Shown: one piece after another, positions 12,496 through 12,666 of the stretch
Layout of the letters: the number at the start of each line of letters is the position of its first letter
Numbering within the stretch: position 1 is the first letter of the stretch
From: an uncultured Bacilli bacterium
GTDB taxonomy: Bacteria > Bacillota_I > Bacilli_A > RF39 > UBA660
Assembly: GCA_934130215.1 (NCBI GenBank)
Contig: CAKOXR010000026.1
Span: 1 to 12,666, forward strand
Reading direction: 5' to 3'
DNA: 12,666 bases
Notes under the pieces: generated by a model
The model's database searches: none
Told to the model about the DNA's origin: nothing
What the model saw: only the letters and a program-made list of their open reading frames with translations
Translations under genes and position numbers: made by a program

Positions 12496-12666
12496 ATGTG
12501 GCTTTTAGAAGGAACTACAAGTTGTGGTGGTTTTGATGTTCCAAATTCATTAATTAATATAATTTCAACTATAATAAAATTAATTAAAATAGGTGTACCA
12601 ATTATATTAATTGTTCTTGGAATGATTGATATGGGTAAAGCTGTTGCAAGTCAAAAAGAAGATGAA
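12496..12666 (+). CDS. Two-helix VirB2/TrbC-like pilin-type protein, copy 2 (cut by the window edge)
   Basis: The first 57 codons are visible, beginning MWLLEGTTSCGGFDVPNSL. Helix 1 is at about 20-44 and the charged loop SQKEDE is at 52-57, where the window ends. The protein parallels copy 1: same length to the loop, Trp2, Glu5-Gly6, Cys10, Val15-Pro16, and identical residues from Gly33 on. Residues 11-30 differ at many positions, mainly in the exposed N-terminal part and early helix. GGGAGG at 12482-12487 lies eight bases upstream of the ATG. The gene is separated from copy 1 by 235 bases, unlike the tight spacing elsewhere, so it may have its own transcript. More copies could follow beyond the edge. 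Confidence 0.75.
   Translation, partial: MWLLEGTTSCGGFDVPNSLINIISTIIKLIKIGVPIILIVLGMIDMGKAVASQKEDE
12590..12666 (+). repeat. 77-base direct repeat, copy 2 (inside the second VirB2-like gene, runs to the window edge)
   Basis: Identical to 12022-12098 over the whole visible length; the true end lies beyond the window. The base just before (A at 12589 against G at 12021) is the first mismatch, and divergence rises quickly upstream. Confidence 0.95.

Noticed and set aside
1..12666. CRISPR array, tRNA or rRNA genes, insertion sequences, LPXTG sorting motifs, or a TGA=Trp code
   Set aside because: No spaced short repeats, tRNA-like cloverleaf, rRNA-like GC-rich stretch, transposase or terminal inverted repeats were seen. 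Surface proteins lack LPXTG. TGA ends genes and TGG encodes Trp.
11928..12666. Full type IV conjugation system
   Set aside because: The VirB2-like proteins alone do not support it; no VirB4, VirB6, VirD4 or relaxase is in the window, and the ATPase sits with TadB/TadC.

Overview
The window is very AT-rich Gram-positive-type DNA. Shine-Dalgarno sequences are strong (AGGAGG, AAGGAGG), codons are A/T-ending, and TGA is used as a stop (for example 6900-6902), so this is not a TGA=Trp mycoplasma. Tad-type pilus genes are present, but no secretin, pilotin or other outer-membrane part is visible. This fits a low-GC monoderm such as an uncultured gut Bacilli/Clostridia or RF39-like lineage. That placement is inference.

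Left edge (1-1225): the last 16 codons of a plus-strand gene run off the edge, then a convergent minus-strand glycolipid glycosyltransferase (MGDG synthase/UgtP family) has its own promoter, ribosome-binding site (RBS) and probable terminator. Next is a small three-helix membrane protein (1226-1582) that may be translated from a leaderless mRNA.

From 1651 to the right edge all genes lie on the plus strand, mostly with tiny gaps or overlaps. They look like one large cell-surface machine locus. Three exported or membrane proteins of unknown family come first: a five-helix protein with a large ectodomain, a signal-peptide/ectodomain/C-terminal-anchor protein, and a secreted 615-residue protein with 23 cysteines in its mature part. 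A recognisable Tad core follows: a small single-helix subunit, CpaB/RcpC-like SAF protein, CpaF/TadA ATPase, TadB and TadC platform proteins, a Flp-like 65-residue pilin, two tandem paralogous pseudopilin-like proteins of 148 residues each, and a TadZ/CpaE-like protein with a degenerate P-loop. The right end holds a two-helix VirB2/TrbC-like protein and, after a 235-base spacer with a strong hairpin, a second copy cut by the window edge. The two copies share 77 bases with no mismatch.

Working model (inference): CpaF powers assembly through TadB/TadC. The MKE-type small proteins and the Flp-like pilin form the filament or pseudopilus, CpaB and TadZ help assembly and positioning, and the Cys-rich and anchored proteins are surface or tip components. 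The VirB2-like pair is the least expected part and makes the locus look like a Tad system carrying type IV secretion-like pilins. Prepilin peptidase, VirB4, VirB6 and VirD4 are not in the window, so whether the system is complete cannot be judged here.
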